A stretch of 64,000 bases of DNA from UBA10161 sp964581105 (GTDB lineage Archaea > Micrarchaeota > Micrarchaeia > Anstonellales > Anstonellaceae): positions 1 through 64,000 of the forward strand of contig CAZOMB010000001.1 in the NCBI GenBank assembly GCA_964581105.1, given 5' to 3'. Shown piece by piece: positions 9,383 to 16,015 of this stretch. The notes beneath the pieces are model-generated. The model did not search any database. It was given only the letters and a program-made list of their open reading frames with translations, and was not told the origin of the DNA. Numbering within the stretch: the stretch's first letter is position 1; every line of letters starts with the position of its first letter. Position numbers and translations under genes: made by a program.

Positions 9383-9715
9383 ATGGATGTTGAAAAAGAG
9401 ATTGAGGCAATCAGGAGAGAGATTGAAAAACTGGGTGGGAGACTTACCGCTCTTGAGCACCCTCAAATCCGTATCAAAACCAAAACACAAAATACCTATT
9501 CTGGTTTGAATGGAGGAATTCAGATGCTGCTGGATGAAGGATTTTTTGAAACACCAAAAGCTCTTGGAGAAATAAGAGAAAAACTGGGTGAAAAAGTATA
9601 TCACTATGGTAAAGGATCAATAAGTAAAGCGCTTTCAGTTTACTTTATGAAGAGAGATCAAAAACTAACAAGAATTAAAGAGGGCAAAGCTTGGAAATAT
9701 GCACAACGGAAGTGA
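9383..9715 (+). CDS. Unknown small helical protein, paired with upstream gene
   Basis: This 110-aa protein starts immediately after the upstream stop codon. Residues 1-30 form a likely coiled coil (EKEIEAIRREIEKLGGRL); residues 45-105 look like a second winged-helix domain (LNGGIQMLLDEGFFETPKAL...KGSISKALSV...LTRIKEGKAWKY). The tight pairing with the upstream gene suggests that the two products act together. No named family is recognised. Confidence 0.7.
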   Translation: MDVEKEIEAIRREIEKLGGRLTALEHPQIRIKTKTQNTYSGLNGGIQMLLDEGFFETPKALGEIREKLGEKVYHYGKGSISKALSVYFMKRDQKLTRIKEGKAWKYAQRK

Positions 9716-9719
9716 TTTG

Positions 9720-10535
9720 ATGGAGAAGTTGAAACAGGAACTCACAGAATTCTTTAAAAAAACTGCTAAGTTAAGAGAATCGATAGGTAGGGTCATCAAA
9801 CATAAAAGCCAAGCGACATATTTAGCGGCCTCTGAACATGACAAAAAAGAAACTGTTCGCGCAGGAAAGTTCCTCATCGCAAAATTAAAAACTATGGAAA
9901 GCCAGTCCATGCAAGAAAAAGTTGCTATTTTGGAGAGCGCGATGGGTGTCTTCGCTAGGAATGGAGGGTACAACGAAAAAATAGACATGATAGGTAAGCT
10001 TGAGATGCTTCAAACAGATTTGGAGATTGAACTTGAGAACATCAGAGTAAAACCACGTATATTCGAAATTCCTGCATCGATACCGATGACAGAAGCAAGA
10101 ATCGATTTGGAAGAAGCAATTAGTGATTATGATAATGGATGTTTTATATCTGCTTTGGTGTTGTGCAGAAGGTCGTATGAGGGAGCCCTTGTAGAAGCAT
10201 ATAAGAATATTGAAAAACGCGACCCGGTAAAAGAAGTGAAATGTAAGAACTGTAAGGTGACGATAAGAAAAGAAGCTTATCTTGGAATAGTAAACCTGCA
10301 TGGGTGGGCTATTTCTAAAGATTTAGTAAATGATCATCTAAAATCATTTGGATTCTTGATTTCAGATCTTGGAGCTGGTGGAGCACATCCGCCGATGGAA
10401 GAATTTCCAAGAAATCGAGAGAACGCCAAACTAACTATTACGTCAGTAATTGCTTTGTTGAATGAACTATATTCGAACCTGTCTAAAAAGGAAGTAGGGA
10501 TAGTCGTCACCCCGTCTCCAACACCGGCTTTTTAA
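9720..10535 (+). CDS. DUF4145-like protein
   Basis: This 271-aa protein starts at ATG 9720 (GTGAT just upstream); an in-frame ATG at 9699 would overlap the preceding gene. The N-terminal 120 residues are helical. From about residue 125, LEEAISDYDNGCFISALVL followed by CRRSYEGALVEAY is the helix pair seen in DUF4145/HEPN-like domains, and LGAGGAHPPMEEF near 224 matches the G-x-A-H-P loop of that family. A CKNC pair lies between. DUF4145 proteins are frequent in restriction and other defence loci, fitting this island; their biochemical role is not established. Confidence 0.75.
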   Translation: MEKLKQELTEFFKKTAKLRESIGRVIKHKSQATYLAASEHDKKETVRAGKFLIAKLKTMESQSMQEKVAILESAMGVFARNGGYNEKIDMIGKLEMLQTDLEIELENIRVKPRIFEIPASIPMTEARIDLEEAISDYDNGCFISALVLCRRSYEGALVEAYKNIEKRDPVKEVKCKNCKVTIRKEAYLGIVNLHGWAISKDLVNDHLKSFGFLISDLGAGGAHPPMEEFPRNRENAKLTITSVIALLNELYSNLSKKEVGIVVTPSPTPAF

Positions 10536-10558
10536 ATCTCCGGCTCCTCCGGTCCGGC

Positions 10559-10696
10559 ATGAGACTTCGCAAGGAGCTTTTGCTAGCCAAGGGGCATATT
10601 GCGCAGCTCTACCACAAGGCAAGGCTTATTGGTGAGGAAGAGATGATTGAATTCTATGATAAAGTACTAGAAATCTACAGAAAAGAAGGGCTATGA
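10559..10696 (+). CDS. Small helical protein, leaderless
   Basis: This is a 45-aa reading frame from ATG 10559 to TGA 10696 with a regular protein sequence (MRLRKELLLAKGHIAQLYHK...). There is no Shine-Dalgarno site, but TTTTTAAA at 10530-10537 lies 22-29 bases upstream, right at the end of the preceding gene, which is the spacing for a leaderless mRNA beginning at the ATG. The product is one or two amphipathic helices. It is unrecognised; it may be a small partner of the neighbouring defence genes. Confidence 0.5.
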   Translation: MRLRKELLLAKGHIAQLYHKARLIGEEEMIEFYDKVLEIYRKEGL

Positions 10697-10761
10697 CCAC
10701 CGGCATCCCACCCTACTCACATTTATAAACGCCAAAAAGCAGTTTTTTGCCTGGTGATCTT

Positions 10762-11001
10762 ATGGCAGACTGGCACAAGAACAAAAAAGGCTACCCTCGC
10801 TTTTCTGACTCAGGAAAATCTGTGCACCGCTGGAAGGCAGAAAAGAAGCTTGGCAGGAAGCTAAGACCTGGCGAAGCGATGCACCACAAGAACAGGAGAA
10901 AGACAGATTACAGTGACAAGAACCTCCATGTTTTTGGAAGCCAGAAGAAACACTGGAGGGCGCATAAGAAGGGGCAATATTTATACATTCTTGTGAGATA
11001 G
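10762..11001 (+). CDS. HNH endonuclease-like protein
   Basis: This 79-aa protein starts at ATG 10762, with GGTGATC at 10753-10759 and TTTATAAA near 10720-10727. The pattern VHRWKAEKKLGRKLRPGEAM-HHKNRRKTDYSDKNLHVF (split here for length) is the HNH_3 type: the H-x8 helix, the HHKN metal/catalytic core and the D-x-N-L strand. It is compact and basic, as expected for a DNA-binding nuclease. Stand-alone copies are often homing-type or phage-derived; here it lies directly before an Mrr nuclease. Confidence 0.8.
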   Translation: MADWHKNKKGYPRFSDSGKSVHRWKAEKKLGRKLRPGEAMHHKNRRKTDYSDKNLHVFGSQKKHWRAHKKGQYLYILVR

Positions 11002-11018
11002 ATTAAAAGGGGAATAAA

Positions 11019-12350
11019 ATGGGGCTATTTGACTTGATATTTGGAGAAAAGAAACTGATGATGACTTCATATGAATGTCAGAATTCAAAAGAAGCAAAAG
11101 AGGAGTATAAAAGAATTAGGAAGCAACTTCACACAGAAACAGAAGAAGATGTTGAACTTGAGGCGGCGGCATTGAGTATTAGTGATGACACTCCACTTGA
11201 ATTGGATATTAGTGATGACACTCCATTTGAAAGACGCATAAATGTCTTGAAGGGGCTTTCTCAAAATGGATTAAAATTAGAATATTGGGGCAATCTTGTT
11301 AGAATTGTTAAGAAAGAACTTGAGGAAAAACAAAAAATACTCGAAAAAGAGAAACTGAAAGCGCATAAAGAGAAACTGAAAGAGGATAAACGGCGTAAAA
11401 AGCGGATGCGTTTTGATGAGGAAGAGTACGAAAAAATCGTATCACGCATAAAAAATAACCCCGAATTCAAGAAAATTATTGAAAATTTTGCAAAGATGTG
11501 CATGGATTACAGAATAGGCGACTCACAAACGGAGGAACGGATGGAGATACCATTGGAGGAACAAACGGCGGACCAAATGATAGAACACGAGAAACAACGG
11601 TGGAAATACAAGAAACAATGGGCGGAACAATTGGGAAAACAAGAGAGGGAACAAGAGGAGAAACTCACGAAACTCAATCGTTTACTTTTAAAAAAAGGAT
11701 TATACATCAATAATTCTAGGCATCTCACTCGTATAATAAATGATGAAGAAGGCGAACAGAGATACCAACGATTCAAAAAACAGATGCTCCATAATCAACC
11801 AAAAAAAATAAGCGATTATCTGAGGAATTATATCAAATTAAATTCTGAATGTGAGGACTATTTGTTAAGATTACTAGATGAGATGAAAGTTAAATTACCA
11901 GAAGATTTCAATCTCACTAATAAGTTATTGAGAATAGAGGATGAATTAGACCTGGAGACTTTTGAAAAAAAATTACATACTCACGCGAAAAATAAACCTG
12001 ACTTTGAACAGATGGGGGGTTTCGAGTTCCAAGATTTTCTAAAGGAACTGTTCAAAAAAATGGGATATAACACCCAACCAACTAAGAAAACGGGCGACCA
12101 GGGTGCAGATTTAATCATCGAAAGATTTGGGCAAACTTGGATAGTTCAAGCAAAAAATTACAATGAAAGCATAGTTGATAATAGTGCAATCCAAGAAGCA
12201 GTCGGAGCAATAAAATACTACAAAGCTGACAACGCGATTGTTGTTACTACTTCAACTTTTACTAAATCTGCGAAAGAGTTGGCTAACGCAAATGATGTAA
12301 AACTTATTAATGGTCACGGACTAGACGACCTTGTGAAAAAATATTGGTAA
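11019..12350 (+). CDS. Mrr-type restriction endonuclease with coiled-coil N-terminus
   Basis: This 443-aa protein carries the Mrr_cat nuclease fold at its C-terminus (about residues 325-443): GFEFQDFLKELFKKMGY, then GDQGADLI and IVQAKNYNES, giving the E...D...QxK catalytic set of type IV or Mrr enzymes. The first 320 residues are a highly charged coiled coil of unknown origin. A 30-bp tandem duplication at 11177-11230 gives two copies of ISDDTP(L/F)E. Mrr enzymes cut modified DNA; whether this N-terminal region recognises modification is unknown. The gene starts 17 bases after the HNH gene, so the two may be co-expressed. Confidence 0.88.
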   Translation: MGLFDLIFGEKKLMMTSYECQNSKEAKEEYKRIRKQLHTETEEDVELEAAALSISDDTPLELDISDDTPFERRINVLKGLSQNGLKLEYWGNLVRIVKKELEEKQKILEKEKLKAHKEKLKEDKRRKKRMRFDEEEYEKIVSRIKNNPEFKKIIENFAKMCMDYRIGDSQTEERMEIPLEEQTADQMIEHEKQRWKYKKQWAEQLGKQEREQEEKLTKLNRLLLKKGLYINNSRHLTRIINDEEGEQRYQRFKKQMLHNQPKKISDYLRNYIKLNSECEDYLLRLLDEMKVKLPEDFNLTNKLLRIEDELDLETFEKKLHTHAKNKPDFEQMGGFEFQDFLKELFKKMGYNTQPTKKTGDQGADLIIERFGQTWIVQAKNYNESIVDNSAIQEAVGAIKYYKADNAIVVTTSTFTKSAKELANANDVKLINGHGLDDLVKKYW

Positions 12351-12403
12351 GCTGATAAAGAGCCATTCTAAAGAAATCTTGGAGTTCTGAGTAAAGGCTT
12401 ACT

Positions 12404-12574
12404 TTGCCCCGTAGAATCGGGTTGCACGACGTTAGCTATTTATACGAGGTGGCTCCAAATAGAGGCACAACGAGGCGAAAGCCGACTTATTCTTACAAGT
12501 ACGCGAATATTTGGCAAAAATGGGCTCAAAGAAGTGAAAGCCAAGAGTTAGCTAGAATTTCTAAGAGAGTTTAA
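12404..12574 (+). CDS. Possible small protein or gene remnant
   Basis: A TTG-initiated frame of 56 aa has a plausible protein composition (LHDVSYLYEVAPNRG..., YSYKYANIWQKWAQR) with no start ATG and no clear ribosome site. An in-frame TAA lies just upstream. It could be a real small gene, the 3' end of a decayed one, or chance. It overlaps the structured stretch at 12522-12612. The remainder of the 12351-12699 gap shows no other gene. Confidence 0.3.
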   Translation: MPRRIGLHDVSYLYEVAPNRGTTRRKPTYSYKYANIWQKWAQRSESQELARISKRV

Positions 12575-12612
12575 GAAACACTATCTCTTAGCCTTTCTTG
12601 GCATCCGAGCCC
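12522..12612. ncRNA. Candidate structured RNA, three-part hairpin
   Basis: Three nested perfect stems are visible: GGGCTC 12522-12527 with GAGCCC 12607-12612; GCCAAGA 12540-12546 with TCTTGGC 12596-12602; CTAAGAGA 12561-12568 with TCTCTTAG 12584-12591. Together they give 21 base pairs around a 15-nt loop. Just upstream, GGCGAAAGCC (12474-12483) is a GNRA-capped mini-hairpin. No known RNA class is recognised. It may also be a terminator or the end of a mobile element. Confidence 0.45.
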
Positions 12613-12699
12613 ACCCTTTCCAGCACGAAAAGGATAAATGGAGGGGCAGGTATATGGAGAGCTGCGAGTATGGATGGAAACGAATGAAAGGATTTTGAT

Positions 12700-13224
12700 A
12701 TGGAATGGAACATCTACATCGGCTATTTCCTTGTTTTCTTGGGCGTGGTTGCAGACCAATTTACGACACTCAATCATCTTAAGATTAGAACAAAAGAACT
12801 GAGAAGTTTTGAAAAAGCTTTGAATGAGGAGTCTAGTTTCCTAGTTCAAGAAGCATATCGGAAGAATGGTCTAACCTGGACTGCGTGGTTTCCATACGAA
12901 TTATTAGGATTTTTGTTTATGTCATTTCTTGCTAGTATATCTATACTAGGTACGTGGGGGGTCTTTTTCTTTGCCAGTTGTAGCGCGGGTGTAGCACTGA
13001 ATAATATTATGAAAACCTATTTGAAAGCGAAAGGGAAAACGATTCTAATCATCTTATTCATACTTAGTATTTCATTGTGGTTCATCCTAGCAACATTAAC
13101 TGGGGAAGTTACTAAATATTCAGTTGTTACGGGCATGTTTATTGTGATGCTATTTCTTTACACTTGCAGTGAATTTTTCCAAGGAAAACTCAAAAGAATA
13201 ATTCACCACCACAGTAAACCCTAA
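12700..13224 (+). CDS. Small membrane protein, four TM segments
   Basis: This 174-aa protein has hydrophobic segments near residues 5-22, 66-82, 84-100 and 113-155 (the last long enough for two helices), with a basic, His-rich C-terminal tail (KRIIHHHSKP). The first helix, IGYFLVFLGVVADQFTTL, resembles the N-terminal D-x-x-T/S helix of small DUF5658-like membrane proteins, though this link is weak. There is no clear promoter; the region upstream carries the structured stretch described separately. The function is unknown. Confidence 0.7.
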   Translation: MEWNIYIGYFLVFLGVVADQFTTLNHLKIRTKELRSFEKALNEESSFLVQEAYRKNGLTWTAWFPYELLGFLFMSFLASISILGTWGVFFFASCSAGVALNNIMKTYLKAKGKTILIILFILSISLWFILATLTGEVTKYSVVTGMFIVMLFLYTCSEFFQGKLKRIIHHHSKP

Positions 13225-13428
13225 CTTCCATTACCTCATTACAGTATACCCAAACATACTCAAACCTGTCAAAACCCATTCTTTTGGGTAGTTTTCCCTA
13301 ATAAGCCAGCTTTCGGCATCGATTTTTGTCAATCAACGTCATAGCAGTAAACCATTAGGGGGGAGGAGGCAAGCAAAGGCACGGTGCGGTTTACTGATAT
13401 GGTCTGGGAGTAGGAAGAGGAGTTTACT
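13212..13428. repeat. Cluster of CAGTAAACC-type motifs
   Basis: CAGTAAACC occurs at 13212-13220 and 13345-13353, the variant CAGTATACC at 13242-13250, the inverse GGTTTACTG at 13388-13396 and AGTTTACT at 13421-13428. The 13345 and 13388 copies form an inverted repeat. The stretch is otherwise free of genes and marks the change from accessory to core-like DNA. Confidence 0.45.
13271..13295. terminator. Hairpin plus T-run between convergent genes
   Basis: ACCCA (13274-13278) pairs with TGGGT (13285-13289), extended by AAAA/TTTT with a two-base bulge and ending in a T-run. It follows the membrane protein gene and faces the convergent gene at 13438, so it could act in both directions. Confidence 0.4.
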
Positions 13429-13437
13429 TTAATGGTG

Positions 13438-14118
13438 TTAAGCTGCTTCTTTCTTTTCTTCTGGTTTGTTTCCTTTCAGAACAACGCTTTTGTCATAAAG
13501 GTTCTGTTTAATCTGCTTGAGCTGATATTCGCCAAGCTTTTTTTCATAGCTATAGCCGATTATGCGTTCTTCAAGCACATGGAGATCATATGAATCAGCC
13601 ACGCGATTGACAAGCACATCCAGTTCTTTTGGCTTGAAAACGCCGCTGTAAAGCATTCTGAGTGCCTTTGTTTCAGTTTTTTCACTTATTTCCCTTGCTA
13701 ATGAGGGCTTTGCTCCTAGGGCTTTTTCCTCATTTGCAATGTCTGCATCAAATGTTGACTCGAATACTGCGTCTTCAAAAGAGCCTGGCCTGAGAAAGGA
13801 GTCAGGCGCATAAGTGACAGTGTGTGTGGGGATTGATGCCCTTAGTTGATAGGCTTCTGCAAGAGGGCTTATGCTGCCAAATTTTGCCTTGGAGGCCTGC
13901 TTTATTGCCTTGTTAAGGTATTTTCTTGCCTTGGAAAGGTACTTGTGCTGGAGCTTGTCGTCCCAGCCAGTCACATAATAGCCATTCAGTTCTGCGCGTG
14001 TTTTTTCGGATTTGTTTATGTATTTTCTTGCCACTCGCAGGTGGTGCTCTGTTTTAAGCACTAGGAGTTTTTTTACTGTCGGGAAGTCTGCTAGTTTTTT
14101 TGCGGTCTGTTTGAACAT
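13438..14118 (-). CDS. Unknown helical protein
   Basis: This 226-aa protein starts at ATG 14118 (MFKQTAKK). A longer frame reaches 14142, but a TATA-like TTTTTAATC (minus strand, about 14147-14155) places transcription start near 14124, so the shorter start fits a near-leaderless mRNA. The product is basic and almost wholly helical (KYINKSEKTRAELNGY, KYLNKAIKQASKA), without a recognised motif. It is the first gene of core-like composition after the island. Confidence 0.65.
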   Translation of the reverse strand: MFKQTAKKLADFPTVKKLLVLKTEHHLRVARKYINKSEKTRAELNGYYVTGWDDKLQHKYLSKARKYLNKAIKQASKAKFGSISPLAEAYQLRASIPTHTVTYAPDSFLRPGSFEDAVFESTFDADIANEEKALGAKPSLAREISEKTETKALRMLYSGVFKPKELDVLVNRVADSYDLHVLEERIIGYSYEKKLGEYQLKQIKQNLYDKSVVLKGNKPEEKKEAA

Positions 14119-14165
14119 AGAAACCAATAAATTGTGGTACAAAAAGATTAAAAACAGACTGTGCG

Positions 14166-14597
14166 CTAAATTGGCTTGCCCTGTGCGTCTGAAATCATTA
14201 CTTTTACTCGCTTGTTTATGTCAAATTGCATTGGTGAATTAAGCGAAGCATGGACATACCAGCCCTGGGGCCTTGGTTTTGCCAAAAGAGTGGCAATAAA
14301 GCCTTGTGGCTTGGGGTAATTGATGTCTGAGGGCACTTTTAGGGAAAAGGAGAGAGATTCGCCTGGCTGGTAGTGCCTTTCACCTGATATCTCTGCTTTT
14401 ACGTGATGAACCCTCTGTATATGGTTGCTCTTTCCGCTTCTTTTCAGGATTTCTCCGTAGAATTCGACTCTTAGGGAATTTGCCTTTTTTGCCTGGTTGA
14501 GCTTGAGGTTTACTTTTCCGTTTATTGTGTCCCCTATGGCAAAAGAGTATTTGTCAAGAATTATTTCAACAGAGCCTTCGCCTATGCCTAATACCAT
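14166..14597 (-). CDS. Arrestin-fold protein (Spo0M/arrestin N-like)
   Basis: This 143-aa beta-sandwich protein has IILDKYSFAIGDTINGKVNL at residues 12-31, the opening strand pair of arrestin-like domains (Y-x-x-G-D-x-I-x-G-x-V), then LRVEFYGEI and FSLKVPSDINYP, also typical. Only one arrestin domain is present, where larger arrestins have two. In prokaryotes such proteins (Spo0M) affect cell-surface or division processes, but the role here is not known. The next gene, divided by 47 bases on the same strand, is unrelated. Confidence 0.75.
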   Translation of the reverse strand: MVLGIGEGSVEIILDKYSFAIGDTINGKVNLKLNQAKKANSLRVEFYGEILKRSGKSNHIQRVHHVKAEISGERHYQPGESLSFSLKVPSDINYPKPQGFIATLLAKPRPQGWYVHASLNSPMQFDINKRVKVMISDAQGKPI

Positions 14598-14756
14598 ATG
14601 ATCAATAGTTACTTTGTAGGGAGATTTTTTATTTAGGGTGGGTTTTAGCTTTCTTTATATTAATTCTAAGTATCTTTTAGTAATTCTAATTCTATGTTGT
14701 AATAACAGGATTTCAAACGCATTATACTAATATATTATTGGAAATTCTAACTCACT

Positions 14757-15386
14757 TTACGAATCTAATGTTTTCTCATATTTTTCATCCAGCAAAGGGA
14801 GTGTAGCTACAATCCCTTCAGCTACTTTTGAAGAGACATTTTGCAGAATATCTGTTTCAATTTTATTGGAAATTTTGTTTGTAATGTTAATTTTTGTGAA
14901 AATTGCCGGTACCTCTACTATTTCAGACCACATAAGTTTACTATTAGGCCATTGTGTTATTTTTTTAATTTCATATTTGCTTAGCATTCTATGGCATTTC
15001 AGAACATCTTCAACCTTAAAGCCCCCTGGAACATTATTACGAATCTTCTCATATATTTCACGTATTGCTGGTTCAACATATATATTATTTGGCTCCATGA
15101 AAATGCTCAGAACAATCTTTTTTTCTCTTTTCAACAGATACATCTCTGACCTGTTTGGTGTTCTGTCCATTACTTTGAAATACAGGCATATGTCCTGTTT
15201 TAAGTTGGCTGCGCCTTTGGTATCTGACCTTTTGAATAAAATAATAGAATCCTTGTCCTTGAATTGTTTTAGTTTGGAGCATACCATATTGCAGAAAGTT
15301 TTTGACCTTTTATAATCTAAACCATTAGATTCCCCGGCTTCATAGGCACCAATTGTGTATAAATTGGATATTTTCCGCACTTTCAT
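14757..15386 (-). CDS. Unknown protein
   Basis: This 209-aa alpha/beta protein starts at ATG 15386 (GGTG about 10 bases upstream; a GTG at 15398 is possible). It contains SIILFKRSDTKGAANL and KQDICLYFKVMDRTP, which read like a central sheet, and a helical C-terminus. I recognise no family. The 159-base AT-rich gap downstream to the arrestin-like gene holds the latter's promoter and nothing else that I can see. Confidence 0.65.
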   Translation of the reverse strand: MKVRKISNLYTIGAYEAGESNGLDYKRSKTFCNMVCSKLKQFKDKDSIILFKRSDTKGAANLKQDICLYFKVMDRTPNRSEMYLLKREKKIVLSIFMEPNNIYVEPAIREIYEKIRNNVPGGFKVEDVLKCHRMLSKYEIKKITQWPNSKLMWSEIVEVPAIFTKINITNKISNKIETDILQNVSSKVAEGIVATLPLLDEKYEKTLDS

Positions 15387-15451
15387 GTAATCCCACACCT
15401 TTAATTCTTAATAAAAAAGAAGAAAAAGGGAGAGGTTTGGCACTAGTTTCC

Positions 15452-15796
15452 CTAGCAAGATGGCGGATTTTTCTTGCCCCCAAGATATGTACTTGCCTCT
15501 CCAACAGTGTTTGTGCTGAAGACATTTCCAGGGCCATCCATTTCTTTTTTGACACCGGACATTTCCTTTGCTTCGTTTTCTGCGAGTACACTCATTGTAG
15601 TAAATACTGTATTGGTTTTTCCACTATTTGCACTTGTATTCTTGCCATTTTTGCTAAATCCAACGTCACATCCAAATACTCCATTCATGCCCTTGTAACC
15701 CTTTACCTCACGTTTGTGGAGAGTTAGCCTGTCTGTTGGAGTCATGTTCTCCTTGCCATTCTTTCCCTTCATTTTCATCCCTGTTACATAATCCAT
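15452..15796 (-). CDS. Unknown small Gly/Ser/Lys-rich protein
   Basis: This is a 114-aa frame with a strong ribosome site (AGGTGG five bases before ATG 15796). It is rich in G, N, S, T and K, with FGCDVGFSKNGKNTSANSG in the middle and EKMSG-type charged turns later. No membrane segment or signal peptide is present and no family is recognised. The composition suggests an extended or beta-rich product. A competing frame lies on the other strand, but the ribosome site favours this one. Upstream (15806-16015) I see only low-complexity DNA. Confidence 0.6.
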   Translation of the reverse strand: MDYVTGMKMKGKNGKENMTPTDRLTLHKREVKGYKGMNGVFGCDVGFSKNGKNTSANSGKTNTVFTTMSVLAENEAKEMSGVKKEMDGPGNVFSTNTVGEASTYLGGKKNPPSC

Positions 15797-16015
15797 TTTT
15801 TCCACCTGTTTTTTTGTTTTTGCTTCAGGCAGGGCGCAAAAACGGCTCTGCTAAAGGTTTTTTGTCAGGAGGCCCCGGCAATTTGCCAGTCACAGGAACC
15901 AGGGAATTTAACCCAAAATAAGAATAATGCTAAGAAGTAGGACAGGAAAATTCAGACGTTCATTTTCTGCCATGCCATCTTTTCCCATTAAGTAGTATAT
16001 AAGCTTATCTCCTGT

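Noticed and set aside
13212..13428. CRISPR array
   Set aside because: The repeats are only 9 bp, irregularly spaced and partly inverted.
15353..15727. Plus-strand frame of 124 codons opposite the small Gly/Ser-rich gene
   Set aside because: It has no ribosome site or promoter, and the minus-strand frame has AGGTGG at good spacing.
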